DNA from: Crotalaria pallida
Taxonomy: Eukaryota > Streptophyta > Magnoliopsida > Fabales > Fabaceae
NCBI GenBank assembly: GCA_037953625.1
Contig: CM075655.1
Location: 26,802,001 to 26,866,000 of the forward strand
Direction of reading: 5' to 3'
Length of the DNA stretch: 64,000 nucleotides
Each line of letters begins with the position of its first letter. Position 1 is the first letter of the stretch. Shown here piece after piece: positions 32,253 through 43,847 of the stretch. Under the pieces are notes generated by a model. That model saw nothing but the letters and a program-made list of their open reading frames with translations. It was not told the origin of the DNA and ran no database searches. Both the position numbers and the translations under genes were made by a program.

Positions 32253-34854
32253 TGTAACACCCCGATTTGGCAACTTGAAAACTACGGTTACTTAAATTAA
32301 ATATAGTGAAAATTTGGGCCATTTTTTTTAAAAAAAAACACAAGTGTTACAAGGACATGAGAACTTTTAAACTTTCAAAACATAGTCACATTTGAAAACT
32401 CATGTTCTCACGTTGCGTAAAAATCTTTCAAGTTCCAAACCGAGATGTCACAAGACACTGCACCTTGAAACTTGTTCACAAAACATTATTTAAGTACATA
32501 GCCCGTTTACTTGTTTCAAAAACATCAGTACTAAACAAAACTTTAGATGGGGTACAGTATGATATAGCTATGGCTATTAAGTACTTGCATTGGATACAAT
32601 ACTCTGAGGGGGATTGCCTAGCCTCTAGTCATGCTCCCTTAAGCTCGCCCTCTAACTTCGAATCTTGATAGATCAAGCGCTCCGACCGCAAGCAAAGTCA
32701 TCCTCATCCGCCATCTCAGGAATCTCCTCCAGAGAGTCGTCTCGCGCTTTGTCTTCCTCCACATCACGGGCTAAGAGCCTTTCCACAATCTCCTTTCTTC
32801 GTCGCTTCATCCCTAAGTACACCATGACGCGGACGGTCATAGTTATGTTGCTCCTTTTCAATGGAGATGCTCCTATCTCCCGAACAAATCGGAACCTCAC
32901 TATGCTATCCATCTAATGATCACACAACATTTTTCCAATACGAAGAAGAAATATAGGAGAGAGTGAGCTACCCAAAACAGCTATGTCGACTATGTGGATT
33001 TACAATAGGTAAATATTAAGACAAGACAATAAACATCAAACAAGCCAAAACAACAACATGAACATTATCATCATATAAACACAATTTATATAATCAATTC
33101 TTTTCAATAACAACTCCATAATCCTTCTCACGAAACTTACTCAATTCCCTTCAATTCTCTCATCATTCCATACTCAAGCTTTATCAATTATTCCCAAGAC
33201 TCGTTTCTTATACTTGTCATATAAATCTTATTCAATACTTAATATCATTACTGTAATTTTCTTTGAAACATCTTAATCTTTTAAGTCTTATCGTTCCGGT
33301 TCGCTCAGTGATGTGGGGAAATCATCACTGAGGAAGTCACACACGTCTACATCTCCTCGGTCATCCACCCAACCTAGTCGGAAGCAAACAGGAGTACAGG
33401 ACCTTTACCACGCGGGCACGACAGCTGTCTCACAATCAATTGGCTCCAAGCTAGGAGAACTGTAGAAAAATCGGGTACAGTCTCAAATAAATTCAATTCA
33501 TTCATATCATATCATTTCATATAATCAAGGCTCATTGTAGAAAACTCGGGTACAGTGGCAATCACAAATGCCCCGTTCCAGTCCCTCTCACTGTTCAAGA
33601 TTTGCAATCTAGGGGGCGACAGTATTTTCTAGTTGGCCTGCAGAACTTACCACGGCATTGGACCCAGTCCCTACCACGTTCGTATGCCACATGTGGAGTT
33701 CGTTCCGCCTAGAAACATACTCTAGATTTCTTGACGTTTCACCGTCATCGTCCTCCCCTAATGCAATCTCCACCTGAGTATCCGCAGATACCCATGGTTC
33801 CTTCCTCTCCACTACTTCGATACGACACTCATGCCTCACCGCGTTCGTTAATGTCTTTTAAAGTCTTTTAAAGTTTTAGAGTTTTTAATTAGCGGCTTAA
33901 TCCTAACAGTCGGCTCATCCTTGGTACATCCCTTCAATGAGTCCCGACCACTAATCGCAATCCGTTCCCCAAAGAATCTCAACGGCATCTTGCCTCAGAT
34001 CTCTTTCTCTTGGATCTCATCATCAGTATTATTCTCATCAGCTCATGCTCAGCAGCATCCTTAGCATCTTTCTCATAATCATGATTCAGCAGCATCATCA
34101 TCAGCATCTTGCTCCTCAGTTGTTACTTGGTAGCACCATCAGCATCGTTCTCCTCGATTGTTGCTCCGCAGCACCATCAGCATCACTCTCCTCAGTTGTT
34201 GCTCAATAGCATCATCGACGTCTTTCTCCTCATCACCACCACGCTTCCGCTCGCCTCATCGGGTATTTCTTATCATCGTCTTCAACATCCTCTTTTCATC
34301 TCAACTCTTTCTCAAACTCCACTATTTATTTTCTTTCTTTCACCACTTATCTCTTTCACAGTTTCATTCACATCATGACTTATCTCTTTCTCATTGATTC
34401 TCACAATTCTTATCCATACTTCTTTTCTTTTTAATCTTAATTCATTACTTCCATTATTTCGTCATTATTATTTCATGCTTCAGGGTGTAATCAAACATTT
34501 TCCAACAGATACTTAAACCATTTCACATACTAAAAGAAATCAAGTAACTCATGCATAATTAATAAAAACAGAACACCATACTATTTCAGCAAAACATATT
34601 AGCTATAGACAACAATCAATCTCAGCGATTCGTATGGATAGCCAAACAAACAACAATCAAACAAACAATTGCTATCCCACTACATCGCCTAACGAGATTG
34701 GGGTCCAATCTTTGAGATGATTGGACGCCTTAATATGTTACCTAATAACACAACGTCTTAAGGGGAGCCCCTCTCTCACCTCGATGACGAAACTCCCGAA
34801 AGCTTTCCAAGATTTCCTAGTCGCTAGCCTTGCCTCGTTTCCTTTGCGTCCGTT
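32253..34854 (-). repeat. H: minus-strand LTR, 3' part in element sense
   Basis: The reverse complement ends CCAAATCGGGGTGTTACA, nearly as S2 does (26860-26886). The segment stops at TCCGT (34850-34854), the S4 duplication, and resumes at 43848. It contains the conserved blocks in reverse (ACAGCTGTC near 33421; GAGAGTGAGCTACCC near 32950; CTCTCTCACCTCGA near 34771) and an LTR ORF. No PBS is adjacent at 32252, so it is probably another solo LTR; the expected left duplication is GATAA. Confidence 0.82.
32673..32912 (-). CDS. LTR-embedded small ORF in H, 79 aa, acidic tail
   Basis: I do not recognise this protein. The start MDSIVRFRFVRE is similar to MDPVKFTFDIRD of the S1 ORF, and the C-terminus is acidic (DSLEEIPEMADEDDFA) after a basic stretch. 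The central tryptophans are missing. It occupies the same place in its LTR as the S1 and S4 ORFs, just downstream of the GTCGAC-containing block. Confidence 0.35.
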   Translation of the reverse strand: MDSIVRFRFVREIGASPLKRSNITMTVRVMVYLGMKRRRKEIVERLLARDVEEDKARDDSLEEIPEMADEDDFACGRSA

Positions 34855-35192
34855 GTAACAGCCCGATTTTCGAAAACCCAAAATATTGACTTTTACTCGT
34901 TAAGGTTGCAAAAATGAGGCCATTTTTTTTTGAAAACGTTATTAAGTTTTTTTTTAACACACTTCTTTCGAAAACCGAGTCGTTACTTTATTTCCAAAAA
35001 CTCTTTCACCTTACTGTTCGAAAACGTTTCATTAAAAAGACAGTTTGATTTCAACTTGAACAATTTCATAAAAGAGAGTTCACACATTCTTTCAAAAGTC
35101 GGGCTTGCTTCATAATAGTTAGAGTACAGTAATAGTCCATCACTTAGGTAATCCTGATTAATAAATATACGCTGCCACTTAAGCTAATGCTA

Positions 35193-35549
35193 CTACTGTT
35201 TCTTCCTCTTATCAAAATAAATCGGTCCTATCTTCCTCCTCCTCATCAGCAATTTCGGATCGGATGACGTCGCAACTGCTTTTCTTGGTTCTTCTTTCGG
35301 CTTGGGCTGGAGCTCCACTCCGAATAATCTCACTAGATTCTCTGTTCTCTGCTTCGGAGGCGACGACCGTGAACTATACTCCGCATAGGACATGCTTCCC
35401 AAACACGAACTCGCAGTGGCTCCAGACAGCTTATGTTCCGGGTCTTCAACCACCACTTGCGTGTGCCCCGTCCAAATCCATCCACGAGGTATAGCTTTCC
35501 ATCCGTGACCATCCTGAGACCGAACACCAACTTCCATGCGGAGTTTCAT
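35193..35549 (-). CDS. LTR-embedded ORF in S4, 118 aa, function unknown
   Basis: The start is chosen at the ATG in NGQMKLRMEVGVR, which aligns with the X ORFs; the frame is open upstream to 35681. Residues 11-40 read GHGWKAIPRGWIWTG, then VVVEDPEHKLSG, matching the S1 ORF pattern (GRWEV..RGWEWRG, DPDHTLRG) at protein level although the DNA has diverged. The C-terminal half is basic (MRRRKIG...DKRKKQ) and not acidic as in S1. I do not recognise a known domain. Confidence 0.45.
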   Translation of the reverse strand: MKLRMEVGVRSQDGHGWKAIPRGWIWTGHTQVVVEDPEHKLSGATASSCLGSMSYAEYSSRSSPPKQRTENLVRLFGVELQPKPKEEPRKAVATSSDPKLLMRRRKIGPIYFDKRKKQ

Positions 35550-36926
35550 CTGCCCGTTGGAATACCAGTAACACTGATGCGCCAACGAACAGGAGAGAGT
35601 AAGCGTTCCGGACGCGTAACGTCGACGGTGTGGAATTACGGTAGGCAAGATAATAGGACACACACAAATAACACACAACATACATACAAGATAACAAGCA
35701 ACACACTATCATCATTATTATTCATAATCTGTATTTATTCCATCTCTTTATTATTTCCTCCATACTTCTTCGCTTTTATTTCCCGTCTCTCTCATAAAAC
35801 TCAGTACCTTTCTACTCTTCCCTTCTCAAAACTCTTTCTCATCCTTTACACTCTTTGAACCCATATCCTTATAGTCATGAATCTTTTCTGATAACGTTTT
35901 ATCGAATTATGACCGTCGATGATGGGGGAGTTAAGAATCATCGAGGTACGCATTTTATTCGTAGTTAGTACTCTCGTATCAAGCCTACATCTCCTCGGCC
36001 AACCATCCGCCTATTCGGAAGCAAACAGGAGTACAGGACCTTTACCGTGCGGGCACGACAGCTGTCAATCACAAATGGTCCCAGACCAGGAGGCTCAGCC
36101 TCAATATCAATTCACATAATAACATGGCACACTGCCTCGCAGTGGCAAACACAATGCCCCACTCCAGTCCCTCTCACTGTTCTCGATTTGCAATCTAGGG
36201 GGCGACAGTATGTTTCTAGTGGGCCCGCAGAACTTGCCACGGCATTAGACCCAGTCCCCACCACGTTAGTGCGCCACATGTGGAGTTCGTTCTGCCTAGA
36301 AACATACTCTAGACTTCTTGACGTTTCACCGTCATCGTCCTCCCCTAATGCAATATCGTCCTAAGTATCCGCAGATACTTATCGTTTCTTCCTCTCCACT
36401 ACTTCGTACTCTCATACCTCACCACGCATGTCTTTTAAAGTCTTTTTAATTAATCCTAAGGTCGGCCCGTCCTTCGTGCATCCCTTCAACGAGTCCCGAC
36501 CACTATCTTTGCACAGACTTTCTCTCATCAAATCTCACATAGCACAGAGCTGGGATTACATCACAATTTCCAATCTCATTTCTCCAACTTTCTCAACCTT
36601 TCCATTTCTCTCAATCATCTCATTCCAGTTCACCATACTTTCCCAAAATACTCTTTCAAAAACTTTCACAAAAGAACATAATTTCCACAAACCTCTCTCG
36701 AAAATATTATTTCACAAAAATTTTCTCAAGAATATTATTTCAAAAAGACTTTCTTTAAATATCCTTTCATAAAACCTTTTCAAAAGTCTCGTCTCATAAA
36801 CCCTTTTTCAAAAGTATTTCTTTTCACGAACTCTCTTGCAAAACCCCTTTTCAAAAATTTCCTTTCAAAAACCTTTTTCAGAAACTGCTCTTCCAAACCT
36901 TTTTACAAAAATCACATTGTTGCCAG

Positions 36927-37030
36927 GCACTAGTGGAGGAGCAAGCTCAACTCAACACCAGTCCCAGACTAAACCATGCTGAGCGCTAATGGAGGAGCAA
37001 GCTCAACTCGACACTAGTCTCAGACTAAAA
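36927..37030 (-). repeat. Local tandem duplication of a conserved LTR block in S4
   Basis: TGGAGGAGCAAGCTCAACTC followed by ACACYAGTC occurs twice about 56 bp apart. It occurs once in S1 (14520), S6 (52149) and X 3' LTR (reverse, 29725). This is a small lineage-specific duplication. Confidence 0.8.
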
Positions 37031-38351
37031 CCAAAAACACAGGAGCCCAGCTCCCCTCAATTCCCACCTTGTTCCAACAACAACAATACTTTCCCAGCTC
37101 TGGCTCGTTCTCAATTCCAACACTCGTTCTTTCCCCCAATCTCAACTCTTTCATTCCTTTCTATTTCCTCTCATATCTTCCATCATTATTTCTTTTATTT
37201 TCATTTTCTCATTCAGGACGTAACAGACGTCCATCGGGGTATTACTTACTTTAATCAACAGTAACTAACATCATTAAACATAATGAAAGCAATAAACATA
37301 TCATACCACCAATCACACAAACGTCACACAACAATGGTGTGGTCATAGTCACCTTCGTATAAGTGGCCACACAATCAAACAATTGCCACTTATACTACTG
37401 ACTCCCGACCACTAAGTTCCAATCTTTGAGATGATACGGAACGTCCTAATACATCACCTAACTACCATAGTGTCTTAGGATAGCTTCTCTCTCACCGGAG
37501 GTCCAGCGGTTGAATGCTTGTTCTCCTCGAGACCTTGTGCTGCCATCTGCCCCAACCTCTTTTCTTTATCATTCCTCATATTAAATAGAACACTTTATGT
37601 TATTAACTTATTTGAGGGAATCTTTTCTTAATTTCTTACTTGTCCTTTCTTTGTTGGAAAACTTTTGAAAACATATCTAAGGTCATTGGTTATTTGAAGG
37701 CTTGGTTTTAAATCGTATGAAAACGTTTTTAAACATCAAAAGTACGTCCAATTAATTTTTGGACATCAACATAGTTTACAAAAATCATTTTAATAAAACT
37801 ACGGAAACATCGTAAAAACATTCTTTACTTCAAATAGCTCTTTAGCTTAAAATTACTACTTTGAAATTTCATGCTTTCATCATAATCAATTTAGGACAGC
37901 CAAGCATACATCATGACATTCAAGAAAATCATGCCACATACTGTAACATCCCAAATTTTAAACCCGAAGATAAATAAATAAATAATAATTAGAATAATTA
38001 AAGATGAAAATAACAAACCACAAATAGGTATTCCAAATGCGAATTTTAGTATTATAAGATAATAATAATAATAATACTAAGCAAATTAGAGAAGAAAGGA
38101 GCGTTAAATCGAAGTTAGGATCGGGCCAGAAAATAGATAATTCGATAATAAACATAATAACAAGTGAAAAATTAAAATAAAAGATTTAAGACTCCAAACA
38201 CAATTTCCACCGTTGGATATGAAGATATGATTTTTAGGAAGTTGCTCAAATTTGAGCAAGATCCGACGGTTAACGAAGAAGTTATGGAGGTTTGAAGTTC
38301 GGAAGAAAATAGAAGAAAAATAGAAAAAAATAAAACAGCAGTACCTGATCA

Positions 38352-38507
38352 TTTCGCTTAAGCGAAAATATTTCGCTTAAGCGAAACTGATCCAGTGGCA
38401 GCATAGAAGAGGTTCGCTTAAGCGAACGGGTTTCGCTTAAGCGAAAAACATTCGTATCCATTACTGAAGGCTGTTCGCTTAAGCGAATAAATTTCGCTTA
38501 AGCGAAA
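38352..38507. repeat. Six TTCGCTTAAGCGAA palindromes in three pairs
   Basis: The 14-bp perfect palindromes start at 38353, 38372, 38413, 38432, 38474 and 38493. Within pairs the offset is 19 bp each time, and pairs repeat every 60-61 bp. Four of the six are extended to 16 bp (TTT...AAA). They lie 410-565 bp into the S5 LTR, upstream of its CT-rich region. Confidence 0.95.
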
Positions 38508-40075
38508 ATAGCTCGAGTGGCTTTAAATCGAGGGGAAACCCTCGTCTTCCTCACTCTCCCCTCTTTATTTCTCTCTCCTCCGCCGATTCCCCTTCTTCCT
38601 CCCTCCACCACGGCCTCCACCGCCGCCTCCCGTGGCCTCCCTCCTCCTCTCTCAACCCGTCTCTCTCTCCCTCTCTTGTTCTCTCTCCCTCCTTCCCTCA
38701 CAAACACTCTCTCTCTCCTCCCCACTCACGGCCGCCACCACCAAGGACCTCCGCCACCATCAAGACCTCTCCCTCTCCTTGTTTCTCTTCCCTTGACTCC
38801 GATCTCTCTCTTACCCACAAGCTCTCTCTCTCTCCCTCTCCACATACACACCACCACCGCCCCTCACCACCACAGCCGCCACTCGCGGTGGTGACCACCA
38901 CCATCACCAAACCACCATAGCCTCTCCCTTATCCACGAGCTTTCTCTCTCTCCTCACGGATCTCCCCGGTGCCGTTACCAGTTCGTGATCGTGCTGGGCT
39001 CGTGTCGGGAACCTCGGAGCTCGAAGCCTTGCCTCGGTTTAGGCACGGTCATTCCCCACTAGCAAGGAGCAACACCGACGCCGTCATCATCGCCGAGCTA
39101 AAATCCAGGTTTTATTTAAAAAGCCCGAGGTAAGAGGGTTCGCGTTACCTTTGCTTAAGAAGTAAATTCTAGGATTATATAGTGGTAGCTAGGAATAGAG
39201 TAATTAAAAATATGTTAATGAACCTTAGGGTACCCCGTTGATAGAAATAAGTAAATAAAATTGTGACGAGAAACCACACCCTAGGGAATAAAATGTATGA
39301 GCATAGAATAAATCCCGGAATGGATGAGCGTATTTAGGATATTGAAAATAGTTAATATAAAACAAAATGTGGGAAATCATAAAGTAAAAGCTATAGGGGA
39401 GGTAAAGGAACAAAAAGGGTAAAAGAGAGTCTAGAATAAGGAATAAGGAATGCACGCGGAGTAAATTAGGGAATAGGAATAAAATGATGAATTAGATTTA
39501 AAATAAAATAGAGAAAATGATAAGCGGATTTACGGAAAGATAAGAAAACTAAAGAGAGAGTACATTATGAGGGAAGTTGAAGTGGAATAATTGAAAAGTT
39601 AGATTAAGGGAATAGAGCAGTTAAAACTAATATAGTTAATGAAATAGGAACAATGAATTGGGTAATTGATTGAGATAGGGAAACTGAGAAATAACTAAGA
39701 ATTAGTAACGAGAACTAGAATATACTATATTTGACCGTAATGATTAGAGTTGGATAAGATTGGGGGAAACTAACAAAGAGAAAAAGAATAAAGTAGAAAA
39801 CGTAGAAAATGTGATAAGTCGTAAATGTAGATAAAGGCTAAAAGGATTCGGATGAGTATAAAAGAATTATTTAAATTGTAAGAAAAAGGAAAAGAAAGAA
39901 GGATATTGAAAAGAGTGAAAAGTAAATAATGTAACAATAAGTCTATAAATAAAGAAATGAGAGAAAAAGAGAAAGGTACAATGAATCAGAAAAAGAGAAA
40001 AGGCATATGATTAAGAAAAAGGAAAAAGAGAAAGAGAAAGAAAAAGAAAGAGAAAGAAAGGTAAGAAACTGAGAG

Positions 40076-40404
40076 CCCGATGCGAACCTAGGAAGGCGTA
40101 TCGGTATCGATGCAAGCCTAGAAAGGCGTGTCGATTAAAAATGAAAAATGGAAGTCCGGTGCGAGCCTAGGAAGGCGTATCGGCGTCGATGCGAGCCTAG
40201 GAAGGCGTGTCGATTAAAAAGATTAAAAAAGAAAGTAAAATTCCGGTGCGAGCCTAGGAAGGCGTATCGGCATCGATGCGAGCCTAGGAAGGCGTGTCGA
40301 TTAAAAGAAAAGAAAAGACGTTTAAAAATAAAATAAAAGTCCGGTGCGAGCCTAGGAAGGCGTATCGGCATCGATGCGAGACTAGGAAGGCGTGTCGATC
40401 AAAA
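40076..40404 (+). repeat. Tandem repeat, four units of about 80-98 bp
   Basis: Units start near 40076, 40156, 40243 and 40341. Each holds two copies of a 25-bp motif (TGCGAGCCTAGGAAGGCGT.TCG) followed by an A-rich spacer of variable length. Read in frame it gives CEPRKAYR/CEPRKACR repeats, but the frame has no conserved start and is probably not coding. Confidence 0.9.
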
Positions 40405-43400
40405 GGAAAAAGAATGGAAAGGAAAAGGGCTGATGGTCTTTTGGACTCAGTCGTAAGAAAAAGAAAAAGATAAAGAAAAGAAAAAGAAAAGGAAAAGGAA
40501 GAGAAGAAGGAAAAGAAAAGAAAAGAGAATGTAAAAATGATCAGAGAACTAAGAATTGAAAGAAATGAATAGTGGACCAAAGTGAGATGAAATGCGAAAA
40601 CTGTTAGAGAATCAATAATTGAAAGAATGTGGGAATAAGTGAAGAACTAAAAGAGATTAATTATATGAATAATTATGAAGAAAGTATATTAGTAATTAAG
40701 TAGGCTTAGTTATTTGCTATGTCTTCTTTTAGAATTTATCTTTTTAAGTTCTGTGTAATGCTACCCTTCTTGATATCATTTTACAGGTACGGGAGCGGAG
40801 CTTACACTGTTGCGGGCCGAATCGGAAACCCTCCACCACGTGGAGCGGGGATTGTGATACCACGAGCGGATTTTTTTATTTTAAATTATATTGAAAACTG
40901 TTATATTTTGTAAATTAAAATATGTGTAGTTATATGCCCTGAGATTGGTACTAATCGGGCGTTAGGATTGAAACTGAATTTAAAACTGTTGTGTTTTATG
41001 TTTTTAAGTAATTCTGGACTGACAGGTTTTTAGAAGAAAATTTTTGGGAAGTCCGAAAAACAGAGGAAACTCTGCCGAATTTTCGTGAAATCTTATAAAA
41101 GAAATCAAACGCTAAAAAGAATTTTCAAACTCTGATTTTGTTAAAATCTAAAATTAACTATTAAAAGTTAGGATATTACACATACAAGTGCAAATAACAT
41201 TTAGGAATGCAAGTACTCATAAACCAAACGAAATCGGGTTTCAAACCAATTATATCAACATATATTTCCATGTACATTTTATTCATGCAATCTAACTTCC
41301 TACATTTATTTAGGGCATATAACCGAATGAGGCAAGGAAAATAAATCAAATAGTACAATTTAAATCACATGAGCCAACTTATTTTATTTGAGACATTTAA
41401 ATTCTTGTTTCCTGTAATCCTAGCCGAACACACAAATAAACACATATACACATATCTCCATTCAAACACAACACTTAATTAATTTAAATTGTTTGTTTAT
41501 CTTATCATTAAGTAAGGAACCGAATAGAAAATAAATATTCACAACATAGCTTCAAGCAATTCATTTTAGCTTAATTTCCTTAAAAGCATACCTATTCCTC
41601 TTAAGTTATTCATTGAAAAAGGAATCCTAGCTTAGCTTAACACACATGGACCGAATAGCATCATGATAAGACAAGCATCAAATATTCAGCATCTTTGCAC
41701 TTGGACCATAGACTAACGCAAGGATCATTTTCTAAAGCTTGTTTTCTTTACAAAATCCGTGAGCTTCACAAGAATTTCAGCAAGCGAAATTTAATTGCTT
41801 AACATAATAAAATCAAGAATCATGTCTTGGTCTCGATCCTTTAAGTCAAACACACGCATGCACCTAAAATTTCTAGGTGAACAAGTGTCAACATGCATGT
41901 AAGTAAAACAATGATCTAGCATGATTTCTTAATTTCCTAGGCTTGACCGAATGCTATCATGCAAGGGGCAAAGTTTTGTAATTTTTTATCTTCTACATGC
42001 AAACATCTAAATTCACATCATGTAAGACTTAAAGCATCATTTTACTTTTTATAATACTAACCGAATCATCAATACTCACAAACAACCCTTGATTCCAATT
42101 CTTTTTAGGTTCCAAAATTATTCTTAAGGCTTGTTAGGTGTATTTATTTCACAAAACCGTGACATGCATATAGGAAATCAAGGCTTCTCACACTCAAATG
42201 ACACACACAAAACTCAAGTTTTATGCTTTCTTAGAAATCAATCATAGATTAAAACATGCAAAAGAGAAGCAAGACAAAAACATGTACTCAAACTCAAATT
42301 CTTCAAGCAAACCGTGAAGAACTAATTTTTGCAAGTATAGGAGTAACATCAAACCTAAATTTTCTATTCATGGCCAAATTACTCAATTCTTGATTTAGTG
42401 ATTTATAAGTTCATTTATGCACAAAATCCAAGATCAAAGCACAAGAAGAACATGCAAAGAAAACAAGGGTCATCAAGCCACAAAATCAACATGCATGTGG
42501 AAATCAAAACAATTCATAAATTTCAAATACCACTCCAAACCAAACCGTGACAAAGAAAATTACAAGCAAGAGATCAAAGCTTCTTCACATCAACATTCAA
42601 GATCCAAGTATAAAAGTCACATGCATGACACTTAGTCCTCAAGATCATTCAAGAATTAAATCAAAGTCCAAAATAAATTCTTTTACAACACAAAATAATT
42701 AAATCAAGGTTCTTTCTACCTTAATCCCTAATCCTAAATCTTCAAATCTTCTCCCCTCTTCCTTTAATGGTTGCCTCGGTCTCTCCCTCTTCTTCTAGGG
42801 TTGATGGGTTTTCTCCTTGATCTATGAAGGCTAAGATGGTTGAGAAGGAAATTAGAGAAGTTTGGGTTAAGGGCTTTGGGGGATTTCCACTCTTCTCCTC
42901 TATTCTCCTCTCACGGCCTCACTTCTCTTTCTCCCTAAGTGTCTCAAGAGCTTGATGATGCTCTTGAGAGGAGTGTGTTTGAGTTGGTGTGGAAAAGGGA
43001 ATGAATGAAGGAATGAAAAATGATCCAAGCCAACACATACCTATACACGGCTTTGAGGGCAAAGCAAGAGGTGAGTAGTTTCCTATCTTGCCCTCGGTTC
43101 AAGGTGTGAAAGAAAGGGCAATTTGGGCCATCCAATTGTTGCATGGCTTGGTTCAAGCCGTGGGAGGCATGGAGGAAAGAGAGTCCTCCTTAGGTTGATG
43201 ACTAATCCTTCCTAGTTTCTCCCTAGCCTTCATGACTCACACCTCCTATTTTTCTATCTAGTTTCCCAATTCCTTAATGCATAAGGCATGGCATTCTCCT
43301 TGGTTCCTTTATTTTTCTACTTGGCCGAACTACACATACATACCCATGCACATATGATCTTTATTTTTCATCCACACATAACATACATTCATTCACACAC

Positions 43401-43847
43401 ACACACTTAATATATATACACATTCACAATTGACACGGCACATACCTATATAGATATACACATAAATTCACACATTTAGGCACCACGTATCACTCATTCA
43501 CACATGCACATGTATACATTCACATACACTTACACATACATTTTATCTTTTTGTTTAGTAATTAAATTTCTCAAAACCTAAGTACACCAAAACCGTATTA
43601 CATACTTACAAAATAAATCACAAACATTTTTATAAAATCACGAAGCATATAAATTTTCTCAAGACCAAATTTCTAAACCTTAGGTATTACTTTAGAAAAT
43701 CGTTGCTCTAAAATCATTCTTTATCTTGAGAACGTGAATTTTAGAAAAATCATTTGAGAAAATACTCCTTTTCAAAATGCTTTCTAAGAAAATAATCTCT
43801 TTAGTGTTTTACTTTAATATGAGGAATTTACGGGGTGTTACATCCGT

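Larger units (their letters stand above)
37942..41180 (+). mobile_element. S5: solo LTR (3.24 kb) in S4, TSD CATAC
   Basis: It starts TGTAACATCCCAAATTTTA, ends GGATATTACA and is flanked by CATAC at 37937-37941 and 41181-41185. The start resembles the E1 LTR start (TGTAACACCCCAAAATTTTA) and the size is close to E1's LTR. It contains palindrome pairs (38352-38507), a CT-rich probable transcript start region (38540-38960), a GAGGTAAGAG donor-like site near 39127, purine-rich tracts (39880-40070), a tandem repeat (40076-40404) and a TTTTACAG acceptor-like site near 40780. No pol or PBS is seen. Confidence 0.92.
34855..43842 (-). mobile_element. S4: solo LTR (net 5.74 kb) in H, TSD TCCGT, itself split by S5
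   Basis: It is flanked by TCCGT at 34850-34854 and 43843-43847. In element sense it starts TGTAACACCCCGTAAATTCCTC and ends TTTTCGAAAATCGGGCTGTTACA, matching X's LTR at both ends. The conserved blocks occur once, reversed (35630, 36055, 36200, 37487). No PBS, PPT or pol is present. S5 occupies 37942-41180. The segment 41186-43842 is its U3 side and I see no gene in it. Confidence 0.92.

Noticed and set aside
38517..38894. 125-codon Pro/Ser/Leu-rich ORF in S5
   Set aside because: It comes from a CT-rich tract (CTCTCTCCCT runs) in the LTR; both strands are open because of low complexity, and nothing resembles a protein domain.
40135..40580. Repeat-containing ORFs (CEPRKAYR and YAFLGSHR repeats) on both strands
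   Set aside because: They are products of the tandem repeat being free of stops; spacers shift length and there is no conserved start.
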